18,509 nucleotides of DNA from Gemmatimonas sp. UBA7669 (GCF_002483225.1 NZ_DLHL01000031.1:1249-19757), one strand, 5' to 3'. Positions 1-7,055 are shown, counted from the first letter of the stretch. Notes: generated by a model not told the origin, from the letters alone. A program made the numbers and translations.

Positions 1-116
1 GATTGCGCGGATGAGGCGGAAACAGCACGGATGAACAGCGTAGGAGTTCATTATTCACAATAGAACTATCCTGCTGTTTCCTTTGTTGTCCGCGGAATCC
101 GTGATAATCAGTTGAC
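1..116. repeat. Dispersed hairpin repeat, copy 1 (after tgt)
   Basis: Non-coding stretch beginning 7 bases past the tgt stop codon and running to the window edge. Bases 18-27 are the exact reverse complement of 72-81, and bases 29-32 pair with 68-71, giving a 14-pair stem with one bulged base. An inner stem (46-50 with 63-67) closes the loop. Bases 69-116 match 7007-7055, downstream of the second sufU-like gene, in the same orientation relative to the gene. The block at 7-32 matches, in reverse complement, the segment near 6936-6970. It is therefore a repeated intergenic element built from 'atccgtg' and 'ccgcgga' words. It could act as an mRNA 3' end; no T-tract is seen. Confidence 0.6.
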
Positions 117-122
117 GAATGC

Positions 123-1370
123 TCAGGCCCCGCGACTCCGATACCGGGCCAGCCACGCCGCGCTCCATGAGGCATACGAACCGAGCGCCAGTTGCACGCG
201 TGCCTCGCGCATGAGGTCGAGCAGAAACGTCAGATTGTGCAGCGCGAGCAGCCGCGGCCCGAGCGGTTCCTCGGTTACCATGAGGTGGCGCAGGTAGGCG
301 CGGTCGTACTGCGTGCAGGCCGGACAGGTGCAGCTCTCAACGAGCGGGCGCCGATCGGTACGATAGCTGCTCTTCTGTACCTGCACCTTGCCCGTGGGCG
401 TGAATACCGTGCCGTGCCGCCCCATGCGCGTGGGGGCCACGCAGTCAAACAGGTCCATGCCCCGGGAGACCGCTTCAAGCAGGTCGTCCGGGAAGCCTAC
501 GCCCATGAGATAGCGGGGCTTGTCCCAAGGCAGCAGCGGAGAGCAGGTGTCGAAGGTGTCGTACATGGCCGACTTGGCTTCGCCCACCGATAGACCGCCC
601 ACCGCGATGCCGTGCCAGTCGCCCGACTGCAGAATGCCGGCAATGCTGGCCTTGCGCAGGTCGGCATATGTGCCGCCCTGCACAATGGGAAAGAGCGCCT
701 GCTCGGGTGCAACGAGATCGCGGGCCGGGTCGTGCGTGGCCAGCGGCGGCGCACCATCGGGCACCACGAACTCGCGCGCTGGCGCCCGGCCCTCGCGCGA
801 AATGCGATCGAACTCCGCGCGACAGCGATCGAGCCAGCGTAGACTGCGCTCCATGGCCGCGCGCGACGCGTCATGATCGGCGCCCCCGGCGATGAGCTCG
901 TCTAGCTGCATGATGACATCGGCGCCGATGTTGCGCTCGATCTGCATCACACGTTCCGGCGTGTAGTGATGCATCGAGCCGTCGAGCTTGTTCTTGAACG
1001 TCACGCCGGTTTCGTCGACCTGCCGATAGCGTGACAGGGAGAACACCTGATAGCCGCCGCTGTCGGTGAGCATGGGCCCGTCCCATCGCGCGAAGGCATG
1101 CACACCCCCCAGGGCGCGCACCATCTCGTCGCCCGGACGCAGATAGAGGTGATAGGCATTGGCCAGCACCATGCGTGCGCCCGCCGCCACGAGCTCCGGC
1201 ATGGCGAGCCCACGCACCGAGGCATGGGTGCCCACCGGCATGAAGGCCGGCGTCTCCACCACACCGTGGGGTGTGAAGAATCGTCCACTGCGCGCACCAC
1301 GCTGCGATTCGCCGAGCGGCGACGCGCTCACTTCAAAGCGAAAACCGTCGGGCGTAGCCGTCTCGCTCAC
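123..1370 (-). CDS. tgt: tRNA-guanine transglycosylase
   Basis: Replaces guanine-34 with a 7-deazaguanine base in GUN-anticodon tRNAs (queuosine pathway; cytosolic). Of 415 residues, the family landmarks are all present: LTDSGGYQVF with Asp103, QLDE with Asp157, VQGG at 230-233, GGLSVGE at 258-264, and the nucleophile Asp309 in FDCVAPTR. The zinc ligands are Cys347, Cys349, Cys352 and His378. Numbering is +1 versus the Zymomonas mobilis enzyme before residue 160 and +29 after about 225, so about 28 extra residues lie near 190-222 (a charged, Pro/Ala-rich insert). The position of Z. mobilis Cys158 is Leu159, and the segment MQLDE...RSLRWLDRC resembles eukaryotic QTRT1. The GTG start overlaps the stop of the upstream HD gene (GTGA), which fixes the start. 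It is the last gene of a three-gene operon. Confidence 0.96.
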   Translation of the reverse strand: MSETATPDGFRFEVSASPLGESQRGARSGRFFTPHGVVETPAFMPVGTHASVRGLAMPELVAAGARMVLANAYHLYLRPGDEMVRALGGVHAFARWDGPMLTDSGGYQVFSLSRYRQVDETGVTFKNKLDGSMHHYTPERVMQIERNIGADVIMQLDELIAGGADHDASRAAMERSLRWLDRCRAEFDRISREGRAPAREFVVPDGAPPLATHDPARDLVAPEQALFPIVQGGTYADLRKASIAGILQSGDWHGIAVGGLSVGEAKSAMYDTFDTCSPLLPWDKPRYLMGVGFPDDLLEAVSRGMDLFDCVAPTRMGRHGTVFTPTGKVQVQKSSYRTDRRPLVESCTCPACTQYDRAYLRHLMVTEEPLGPRLLALHNLTFLLDLMREARVQLALGSYASWSAAWLARYRSRGA

Positions 1371-1996
1371 GTCGTTCCGCCCGACACATCATCTGATGCC
1401 ACCGCCCGCGCCTCGGTCTCGGCATCGAGCACCGCACGCAGGGCCTGCAAGACCGGATCGTGCTGCGTGTACTGCGCGCCGTACTGGAGGTTGAAGCGGA
1501 AGTCGAAGCCTTGTGGCATGGCTCCCTGATTGTGCTGCAGGATGGTCTCGAGCTTGTCGAGCCCTTTGGCCGTGCGCGCCTCCGGTGTGGCGGCCTGCTC
1601 GTACTCGTCCCAGAGCGAGAGGAACTCTGCGCGCAGCGACGCCGGCAGTGGGGCCGTCAACTGTTCGAGATCGGCACGCTCCTGCTCAGCCTTGCTGGGC
1701 GCACCCACCTGCAAAACCGCCGAGATGTCGCCGCTGATGGCTTCACCCAAGTCGTGAACGAGACAGATGCGCAGCAATCGGCCAAGGTCGATGCCAGGCA
1801 GATAGGGCGCGAGCACGAGGGCCATGAGACAGAGCCGCCAGGTGTGCGCGGCCACGGTTTCGTGCACACCGGTGCTGGTCCACGAGGTGCGGGTGGTGTG
1901 CTTGAGCGACTCGGCGGCGCGGAGAAACGCCAGCAGGCCGGGCAGGTCCTGCATCAACGCGTCAACGCGACGGCGATCGTGGTCAGACATGGACAT
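1367..1996 (-). CDS. HD-domain hydrolase, YfbR/HDDC2-like (probable 5'-deoxynucleotidase)
   Basis: 209-residue metal-dependent phosphohydrolase of the HD superfamily. The visible metal ligands are His51 (VAAHTW), His81-Asp82 with Glu85 (VHDLGEAISGD), and Asp147 in GLDKLE. This set matches the YfbR/HDDC2 group, which dephosphorylates deoxynucleoside 5'-monophosphates. The substrate here is inferred from family only. The ATG at 1996 lies 3 bases after the upstream stop codon, with another in-frame ATG at 1990. No Shine-Dalgarno sequence is visible, so expression probably depends on translational coupling. Its own stop overlaps the GTG of tgt by four bases. Confidence 0.85.
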   Translation of the reverse strand: MSMSDHDRRRVDALMQDLPGLLAFLRAAESLKHTTRTSWTSTGVHETVAAHTWRLCLMALVLAPYLPGIDLGRLLRICLVHDLGEAISGDISAVLQVGAPSKAEQERADLEQLTAPLPASLRAEFLSLWDEYEQAATPEARTAKGLDKLETILQHNQGAMPQGFDFRFNLQYGAQYTQHDPVLQALRAVLDAETEARAVASDDVSGGTT

Positions 1997-1999
1997 GGG

Positions 2000-2605
2000 T
2001 TACGGGGCAGGCGGTGTGCGCGACGCATCTGTAGTGTGCGTGTGCGTTTGCGCATGGGTATGCGCCTCGAGATGACGCCGAGCCATCCAGCGGTTGACGA
2101 GATGCGCGCCGCCGTTGCGCACCAGCCAAGCCAACACGAAAGTGCGCAGCAGACGGCCTGCCAGCAGCGCGCCCACGAAACTCACGAAGGACACGCCCAC
2201 CGCACCCGAGGCAATGCTGGTGAGCTTGGTGGACACCGGGCTCATGGTGCTCGCAAAAATCAGCCAGGCGCCGTGAGTGGCGAGCTGCGCGCGGGCCGCG
2301 TCGAGCGCAGCCGGCGTCATGCCCACCATGCGTGCGAGCGGACCTTGCAGCAGCGTGAGCGCCTCTGCTCCGAGCCAAAACAGCAGCACACTGCCAATGA
2401 CTGTGCCGGCGGTGGCCACGAGCGCCAGACGATAGGCACGCTCCGGCCGAGAGAGCGCCAGCGGCAGAAAGAATAGGTCCGCGAGGCCGGGAAACACGCA
2501 GCCCTGCAGCAGGCCCCAGCCGAACACCACGGTCGCGCCGCGTCCGCTGTCGGCCAGATGCTGCAGGCGCGCGTGGACACGCGTGACGACGGAGCCGGAG
2601 TACAT
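2000..2605 (-). CDS. VTT/YqaA-like small integral membrane protein
   Basis: 201 residues with roughly four hydrophobic segments (about 24-50, 57-80, 110-135 and 138-160). The motif STMSPVSTKLTSIASGAVG, followed by GRLLRTF, is the pattern of SNARE-associated/VTT (DedA, YqaA) membrane proteins, which in other species act in lipid scrambling or membrane homeostasis. The exact role here is unknown. The C-terminal tail from about 178 is rich in His and Thr (HTHAQTHTHTT) and is encoded by a gtgtgcgtgtgcgt-like simple repeat; it could bind metal or be unstructured. First gene of the operon that continues into the HD hydrolase and tgt. No clear ribosome binding site precedes the ATG. Confidence 0.65.
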   Translation of the reverse strand: MYSGSVVTRVHARLQHLADSGRGATVVFGWGLLQGCVFPGLADLFFLPLALSRPERAYRLALVATAGTVIGSVLLFWLGAEALTLLQGPLARMVGMTPAALDAARAQLATHGAWLIFASTMSPVSTKLTSIASGAVGVSFVSFVGALLAGRLLRTFVLAWLVRNGGAHLVNRWMARRHLEAHTHAQTHTHTTDASRTPPAP

Positions 2606-2639
2606 TTGCTCAAGATAATCACTCCCTACTCAGCGCCCC
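2606..2639. promoter_or_regulatory. 34-base divergent promoter region
   Basis: Only 34 bases separate the start codons of the VTT gene (minus) and the glycosidase lipoprotein gene (plus). The only AT-rich core is GATAAT at 2614-2619, whose complement reads TATCTT at 2617-2612. On the minus strand this -10-like hexamer ends 6 bases before the ATG, which would give a leaderless or near-leaderless mRNA. On the plus strand it would start transcription about 15 bases before the ATG. No convincing -35 is seen in either direction. Low confidence. Confidence 0.3.
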
Positions 2640-3905
2640 ATGCCCGCTGCATCCCGGTCAACGACCAACCATCGCCCCACTCGGCGCCATGCCCGTCGCC
2701 TCGCGCTACTGCTGGTTGGTGCCGCAGCACTGACGTCCTGCGCCGGACTGCGCACCCGCACGCCTGACGGAACGGCCACGCTACCGGCGCATATCGATGC
2801 CCTGCGAGCGAGCGGACAGGTGGACAGCGTGGTGGCGCCGCTACAGGTCGCGGAGGGGGCGCTGGCGTACACGCTGGTGCAGAACGCCGGGCCATGGCGG
2901 AGCAGTGTGCTGGAGCTCGACCTGCGTTGCACGGGGCTCGTGGCCAGCAAGGGCGCAGAATCGGCCGTGGGGCGCCGTACCACCTCCGCGCTGCTTGCGG
3001 CGCAACCGGCGGCGGCACGTGCCATCGCCGCCATCAACGCCGACTTTTTTCTCTTTGCGCCACCCGGCGTGCCCACCAACGCGCACATCGAACATGGGCG
3101 GGTGCTGGCCGGGCCGGACAGCAAGCCGGTGCTGTGGGTGGATGGTAGGGGGGCGGTGCACACGGACACACTGCGCACACGCGGCTTGCTGCGCACGCCG
3201 AGTGGCAGTCTGTCGCTCAACGCGTGGAACAGACCGGCGCTGCGCAGCATGGGGATTGTGGACGCGCGTTGGGGCGTGCCGCTCGACACCGCGGTGCGCC
3301 GCCGGGTCTATCGCCTCAATCCTGTTGGCAAGCCGGTAGACGGGCATGCCACGCGACGCGGCCGCTATGTATTGGCCCGTGGCACGGCGCGTGACACGCT
3401 GGTCTTTGGCGACACGCTCTTGCTGCACGTCGTTCCAGGAACCACCTGGGCGGTGCAGGAGGGCGATACGCTGAGCCTCGACATTGCGGTGCAGCGACTT
3501 GGTGATTCCGTACCGGCGGGTGTGGTGCATGCCGTATCGGGTCGCCCCATTCTGCTGCGCGACAGCACGCTCACGGCCGATGTCCACAGCGAAGGCAACG
3601 CCGGCTTCCGCGGGCCCAATCCGCGCTCGGCGTTTGGTCTCAGCCGCGACGGGCGCCGCGCCTGGCTGGTGGTGATCGACGGGCGTCAGCCTGCCCGCAG
3701 TGCTGGCACGTCGCTGGAGCAGACAGGCGCGCTGTTGCGTATGCTCGGCGCGAACTCGGCCATCAATCTCGACGGCGGTGGTTCGAGTGCCCTTGTAGTG
3801 CGCGACCCTGCGACCGGTGCCGGGCAATTGCGCAACCGGCCGTCCGATCCCTCGGAGCGGCCGGTGGGCAATGCGCTGGTGGTCACGTCGCGCTGCGGCC
3901 GCTGA
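2640..3905 (+). CDS. Phosphodiester glycosidase (NAGPA) family lipoprotein
   Basis: 421 residues. The N-terminus is an arginine-rich stretch (to about 20), then a hydrophobic core and the lipobox L-T-S-C with Cys34, so it is probably a lipoprotein. The NAGPA-type domain (PF09992 family) occupies about 120-420. It shows INADFFLF near 130, GRQPARSAGTSLEQTGALL, then LGANSAINLDGGGSSAL with the LDGGGSS signature near 375-381, and the closing RPSDPSERPVGNALVV block. Family members cleave sugar-1-phosphodiester bonds, such as GlcNAc-1-P-linked groups, on envelope or exopolysaccharides; the substrate here is unknown. It stands alone, divergent from the tgt operon and convergent with the YciI-like gene. 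Confidence 0.88.
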   Translation: MPAASRSTTNHRPTRRHARRLALLLVGAAALTSCAGLRTRTPDGTATLPAHIDALRASGQVDSVVAPLQVAEGALAYTLVQNAGPWRSSVLELDLRCTGLVASKGAESAVGRRTTSALLAAQPAAARAIAAINADFFLFAPPGVPTNAHIEHGRVLAGPDSKPVLWVDGRGAVHTDTLRTRGLLRTPSGSLSLNAWNRPALRSMGIVDARWGVPLDTAVRRRVYRLNPVGKPVDGHATRRGRYVLARGTARDTLVFGDTLLLHVVPGTTWAVQEGDTLSLDIAVQRLGDSVPAGVVHAVSGRPILLRDSTLTADVHSEGNAGFRGPNPRSAFGLSRDGRRAWLVVIDGRQPARSAGTSLEQTGALLRMLGANSAINLDGGGSSALVVRDPATGAGQLRNRPSDPSERPVGNALVVTSRCGR

Positions 3906-3917
3906 GGTTGCAGCGCG
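3889..3917 (+). terminator. Possible hairpin over the stop codon of the glycosidase gene
   Basis: The 8-base arms cgcgctgc (3889-3896) and gcagcgcg (3910-3917) are exact reverse complements around a 13-base loop that contains the TGA stop. No T-tract follows. It may help end transcription between two convergent genes, but a stem this short in GC-rich DNA could be chance. Confidence 0.3.
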
Positions 3918-3929
3918 GCCATTGACGGT

Positions 3930-4223
3930 CTAGAGCCGGTCGAGCTCTTCCTTGCCGATGACCGGGGCCCAGGGCAGCAGCTCGTACTGGGCCAGCGAGA
4001 GCCTGCTGAACGGGTCGCCATCGCGAATGCGATCGAGCGTGCCGATCACATCGTCGTCGGGCACACGAAGCAGCAACCCGCCGCCGGCGCGCGGATCAAA
4101 GGGGCCTGAAGCAATGAGCAGGCCCTGAGCCTTGAGCTCGCGAAGATAGGCCCGGTGCGCGTCCACATGCGGCGCGACTTCTTCGAACGGGCGGCGATAG
4201 CGGAGGATGGCGAGTGCGTACAT
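3930..4223 (-). CDS. YciI-like family protein
   Basis: 97 residues, the usual length for the YciI fold (dimeric alpha/beta ferredoxin-like barrel, PF03795). It has H19-x3-H23 followed by AYLRELKAQG, the ASGPFDPRAGGGLLL strand-turn, then DPFSRLSLAQYELLPWAPVIG, all matching the family pattern. YciI proteins have a His-Asp dyad proposed for catalysis, but few have known reactions. No function can be assigned here. Convergent with the glycosidase gene, and 72 bases downstream of the last plug-like paralogue in the same direction, so read-through from that operon is possible. No clear ribosome binding site. Confidence 0.75.
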   Translation of the reverse strand: MYALAILRYRRPFEEVAPHVDAHRAYLRELKAQGLLIASGPFDPRAGGGLLLRVPDDDVIGTLDRIRDGDPFSRLSLAQYELLPWAPVIGKEELDRL

Positions 4224-4295
4224 GCCAGAAATGAGTCATGCCGCACGCGGCTTGGCAACCGCGGCGCGCATTACCGAACGATGGAATCCCGGCAG

Positions 4296-5120
4296 TCAGC
4301 GTTTTGTCCAGAGCACAATGGCGCCGCAGGAATAGTCCGACATCCGATTGAACTCGGCGGGGAGCTGCGCTGTGGTGTATACCTCGGCCGCGACGATGGG
4401 CGGGCCGTCGTAGGTGCTCACATCGAACAGGGTTTCACCCACATTGGTGTTGTAGCGGATCTGGCCGTCGATGATCACACGCAGGTAGCATGCCTTTTGT
4501 GCGCCCCGCCTTTGGTCCCCGTTGTCTCCAGCGGGCATGGGTTTCGAGAGGCTCGTTGGTCCACGACTGCCCCGCGCGAGCGCCAGACTGCCACCATAGG
4601 CCATGGCACGCATGCCCGGGACTTCCGCCGTTATGGCTCGGTACCAGGCTTGCGGCCCACCGTAGGCCCACAAACGCGTCGAATCGAGAAACGAGCCAAT
4701 ACCGAACTTGCGCCTGTTCTCGAAGTCAATGAGATGACGTGCCGTCGGTGTGAGACTGGCGCGAATGCGCACGCGCTCGAGTTCCTGCGCCACCGGCCGC
4801 AGCAGCGCCTCAACGCCTTCGAGGCCCTCCGCGGTCAGTTGCACGTCCAGCACCAGCGGCGCGTAGCCTACGGCACGCAGTTGCAGACGATAGGCGCCCA
4901 CCGGTACGCTTCGAAGACTGAATGCGCCGGCCGAGTCGGAGCGTGTGCGATATGGGGTGCCGACCAGCTCGACCTCGGCCCCGGCAATGGGCCGCTCGAG
5001 CGAATCCACCAGCACGATGCCGGCTACCGTGACGCCTGCATGCTCAGGCTGTGCATCGAGGATTCGTGGATTTGCACCAAGTATCAGGCCGAATGCCACC
5101 AGCGCAATCTGTGCGCGCAT
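4296..5120 (-). CDS. CarboxypepD_reg plus TonB-plug-like secreted protein, paralogue 1
   Basis: 274 residues, last of three tandem paralogues. The start is placed at the ATG at 5120, because AGGGG lies 8 bases upstream and a signal peptide begins there (ending near LDA-Q); a longer in-frame ATG at 5144 would overlap the previous gene. A carboxypeptidase regulatory-like beta-sandwich occupies about 30-102 (TVAGIVLVDSLERPIAGAEV). A region resembling a TonB-receptor plug follows to the end, finishing in CGAIVLWTKR. There the protein stops where a receptor's barrel would begin. Two cysteines (in KACYLRVIIDG and YSCGAIVLW) match those in both paralogues and could form a disulfide. Probably periplasmic or outer-membrane associated; function unknown. 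Confidence 0.8.
   Translation of the reverse strand: MRAQIALVAFGLILGANPRILDAQPEHAGVTVAGIVLVDSLERPIAGAEVELVGTPYRTRSDSAGAFSLRSVPVGAYRLQLRAVGYAPLVLDVQLTAEGLEGVEALLRPVAQELERVRIRASLTPTARHLIDFENRRKFGIGSFLDSTRLWAYGGPQAWYRAITAEVPGMRAMAYGGSLALARGSRGPTSLSKPMPAGDNGDQRRGAQKACYLRVIIDGQIRYNTNVGETLFDVSTYDGPPIVAAEVYTTAQLPAEFNRMSDYSCGAIVLWTKR
4716..5033 (-). repeat. Near-identical 318-base block, copy in paralogue 1
   Basis: This segment encodes most of the regulatory-like domain and the linker after it. It aligns without gaps to 5546-5863 and 6379-6696. By hand alignment, copies 1 and 2 differ at about 16 to 18 positions (roughly 95% identity), several of them silent. The encoded proteins differ at only two residues over about 108, while flanking signal peptide and C-terminal regions are clearly more diverged. 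Confidence 0.75.
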
Positions 5121-5128
5121 GTCTGCCC

Positions 5129-5953
5129 CTAACGTTTGGTCCACAAGAGAATCGCCCCGCAGGACGCGTCACTGAGGCGATTGAATTCGGCAGGGAGCTG
5201 CGCTGGCGCGTACACCTCGGCGGCCACGATCGGCGGTCCGTCAAAGTTGGTTACGTCGAACAGGGTTTCTCCCGCCCTGCTGTTGTAGCGGAGCATGCCA
5301 TCGACGAAGACCCGCATGTAACATGCTCCTCGTGCGCCGCGCCTGGCGTCCATCACGTCGCCATTCGGAAGGTTTCGAAAGCTGGTTGGGCCGCGTGATC
5401 CCGTCGCCAGAGCCTTGCTGCTGCCGTATCCCATGGAACGCACGCCGGGTACCTCCGCCACAATCGCCGTGGCCCATTCGCGTGGTCCCCCGTATGCCCA
5501 CAGTCTGGTCGAATCGAGAAACTTGCCAATGCCGACCTTGCGCCGGTTCTCGAAGTCAATGAGATGACGTGCCGTCGGTGTGAGACTGGCTCGGATGCGC
5601 ACGCGTTCAAGTTCCTGCGCCACCGGCCGCAGCAGCGCCTCAACGCCGTCGAGGCCCTCCGCGGTCAGTTGCACGTCCAGCACCAGCGGCGCGTAGCCTA
5701 CGGCACGCAGTTGCAAGCGATAGGCGCCCACCGGCACGCTTCGCAGGCTGAACGCGCCGGCCGAGTCGGAACGTGTGCGATATGGGGTGCCGACCAGCTC
5801 CACCTCGGCCCCGGCAATGGGCCGCTCGAGCGAATCCACCAGCACGATGCCGGACACCGTGACACCATCGGTCGCGCGCTGAGCTCTCAGGATGTCCGGG
5901 CGTGTCCCTGCTACGAGGGCGGTCAGCACGATCAATCGGCACCACGTGCTCAT
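5129..5953 (-). CDS. CarboxypepD_reg plus TonB-plug-like secreted protein, paralogue 2
   Basis: 274 residues. A signal peptide (MSTWCRLIVLTALVAG..., likely cut before AQ near residue 25) is followed by the regulatory-like sandwich (about 32-103), nearly identical to paralogue 1. The plug-like half runs from ENRRKVGIGKFLDSTRLW to CGAILLWTKR, with the same two conserved cysteines. AGGAG lies just after the previous stop and 8 bases before this ATG, so the gene has its own ribosome binding site in an 8-base gap. The plug half has no barrel, so it cannot itself be a transporter. A role as a secreted binding or partner protein is speculation. Confidence 0.8.
   Translation of the reverse strand: MSTWCRLIVLTALVAGTRPDILRAQRATDGVTVSGIVLVDSLERPIAGAEVELVGTPYRTRSDSAGAFSLRSVPVGAYRLQLRAVGYAPLVLDVQLTAEGLDGVEALLRPVAQELERVRIRASLTPTARHLIDFENRRKVGIGKFLDSTRLWAYGGPREWATAIVAEVPGVRSMGYGSSKALATGSRGPTSFRNLPNGDVMDARRGARGACYMRVFVDGMLRYNSRAGETLFDVTNFDGPPIVAAEVYAPAQLPAEFNRLSDASCGAILLWTKR
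5546..5863 (-). repeat. Near-identical 318-base block, copy in paralogue 2
   Basis: Middle copy of the conserved coding block shared by the three paralogues. It is closest to the copy at 4716-5033. Confidence 0.75.
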
Positions 5954-5961
5954 GTGGGCTC

Positions 5962-6795
5962 CTAGCGCCTGGTCCAGAGGAGAATCGCTCCACAGGCCGC
6001 AGTCCCGAGTCGATTGAACTCAGCCGGCAACTCCGCCGTACGATACACCTCGGCGGCTACAATGGGCGGTCCCTCACGATTGGTCACGTCAAAGAGTGAC
6101 TCTCCGATGCTGCTGTTGTATCGGAGAATACCGTCAACAAAGACGCGCATGTAGCACGCTGGCCGCGCTCCTCGGCCTATGTCGAATGGGTCTCCAGAAG
6201 GGAGGCTTCGCAGGCCGCTCGGTCCGCGTGATCCAACGGCCATGGCCTTACTGCTGCCGTACCCCATGGCACGCACGCCTGGTACCTCAGCAACAAGGGC
6301 CGTGGCCCATTCGTCTGGCCCACCATAGGACCACAACCGTGTTGAGTCGAGAAAAGAGCCGATGCCAAACTTGCGCCGGCTCTCGAATCCCATGAGATGA
6401 CGCGCCGTCGGTGTGAGACTCGCTCGGATGCGCACGCGTTCGAGTTCCTGCGCCACCGGCCGCAGTAGCGCTTCAATGCCTTCAAGCCCCTCTGCCATGA
6501 GTTGTACGTCCAGCACCAGCGGCGCGTAGCCTACAGCGCGCAGTTGCAGACGATAGGCGCCCACCGGCACGCTTCGCAGGCTGAACGCGCCGGCCGAGTC
6601 GGAGCGTGTGCGATATGGGGTGCCAATCAGTTCCACCTCGGCGTCAGCAATCGGCCGCTCGAGCGAATCCACCAGGACGACGCCGGATACGGTAACACCA
6701 TCCGTAGCGCGCTGAGCCGAAGCTGGAGAACCCAGCAATGCCGTGACTGAGAAAATCACCGCGAAATGGCGGAGGACGGTACGAAGCTGGGACAT
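5962..6795 (-). CDS. CarboxypepD_reg plus TonB-plug-like secreted protein, paralogue 3
   Basis: 277 residues, first gene of the tandem triplet. Signal peptide 1-27 (SPASA-Q). Regulatory-like domain about 34-105; plug-like region about 135-277, with Cys214 (ACYMRVFVDG) and Cys268 (ACGAILLWTRR). The sequence PPIVAAEVYRTAELPAEFN resembles the 'IEVLRGPA' step of TonB receptor plugs, which in a receptor precedes the barrel. AGGAAGG sits 8 bases before the ATG, a strong Shine-Dalgarno. Spacing of 8 bases to paralogue 2 indicates one operon. The upstream 255 bases (to 7050) hold the second dispersed repeat, and the promoter is probably in 6796-6930, though I could not identify it. Confidence 0.8.
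   Translation of the reverse strand: MSQLRTVLRHFAVIFSVTALLGSPASAQRATDGVTVSGVVLVDSLERPIADAEVELIGTPYRTRSDSAGAFSLRSVPVGAYRLQLRAVGYAPLVLDVQLMAEGLEGIEALLRPVAQELERVRIRASLTPTARHLMGFESRRKFGIGSFLDSTRLWSYGGPDEWATALVAEVPGVRAMGYGSSKAMAVGSRGPSGLRSLPSGDPFDIGRGARPACYMRVFVDGILRYNSSIGESLFDVTNREGPPIVAAEVYRTAELPAEFNRLGTAACGAILLWTRR
6379..6696 (-). repeat. Conserved 318-base block, copy in paralogue 3
   Basis: Third and most diverged copy of the block (about 90% to the others by eye), aligning without gaps. Confidence 0.7.
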
Positions 6796-6929
6796 TGGGC
6801 CAGCCTTCCTGAAGGATTAGGGAGGGGAGGTACCACACAACATTCCAACCGGGCTGTTGCCCGAAGTTACGAGACGGGTTTCCAGCCGGCGAGCTCGGCC
6901 GTTGAGGAGAATCGGCAATCTCTCGTTGA

Positions 6930-7055
6930 TTCTGATCCGTGCAGTTTCCGCCCCATCCGTGTCATCCGCGACAAGGCTGTTCAACCCAGACCACCTTCCG
7001 CAGTCCTCCTGTTGTTTCCCGGGTTGTCCGCGGAATCCGCGGTAATCGGTTCAAC
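6930..7055. repeat. Dispersed hairpin repeat, copy 2 (after the suf operon)
   Basis: Second copy of the element seen at 1-116. Bases 7007-7055 match 69-116 closely (shared core ttgtccgcggaatccg). It contains a perfect palindrome, ccgcgga/a/tccgcgg, at 7028-7042. The segment near 6936-6970 (atccgtgcagtttccgcc...) matches the reverse complement of 7-32, so the two half-units are arranged differently in the two copies. The TGA stop of the second sufU-like gene (7051-7053) lies inside the repeat. It sits between the suf operon end and the plug-like operon, and may act as a 3' mRNA element. Confidence 0.6.

Noticed and set aside
4224..4295. Small hairpin gccgcacgcggc as terminator of the triplet operon
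   Set aside because: Short, without a T-run, and of a kind common by chance in such GC-rich DNA.
4296..6795. Truncated TonB receptor pseudogenes
   Set aside because: All three keep signal peptides, ribosome binding sites, conserved ends and intact frames, so decay is unlikely.
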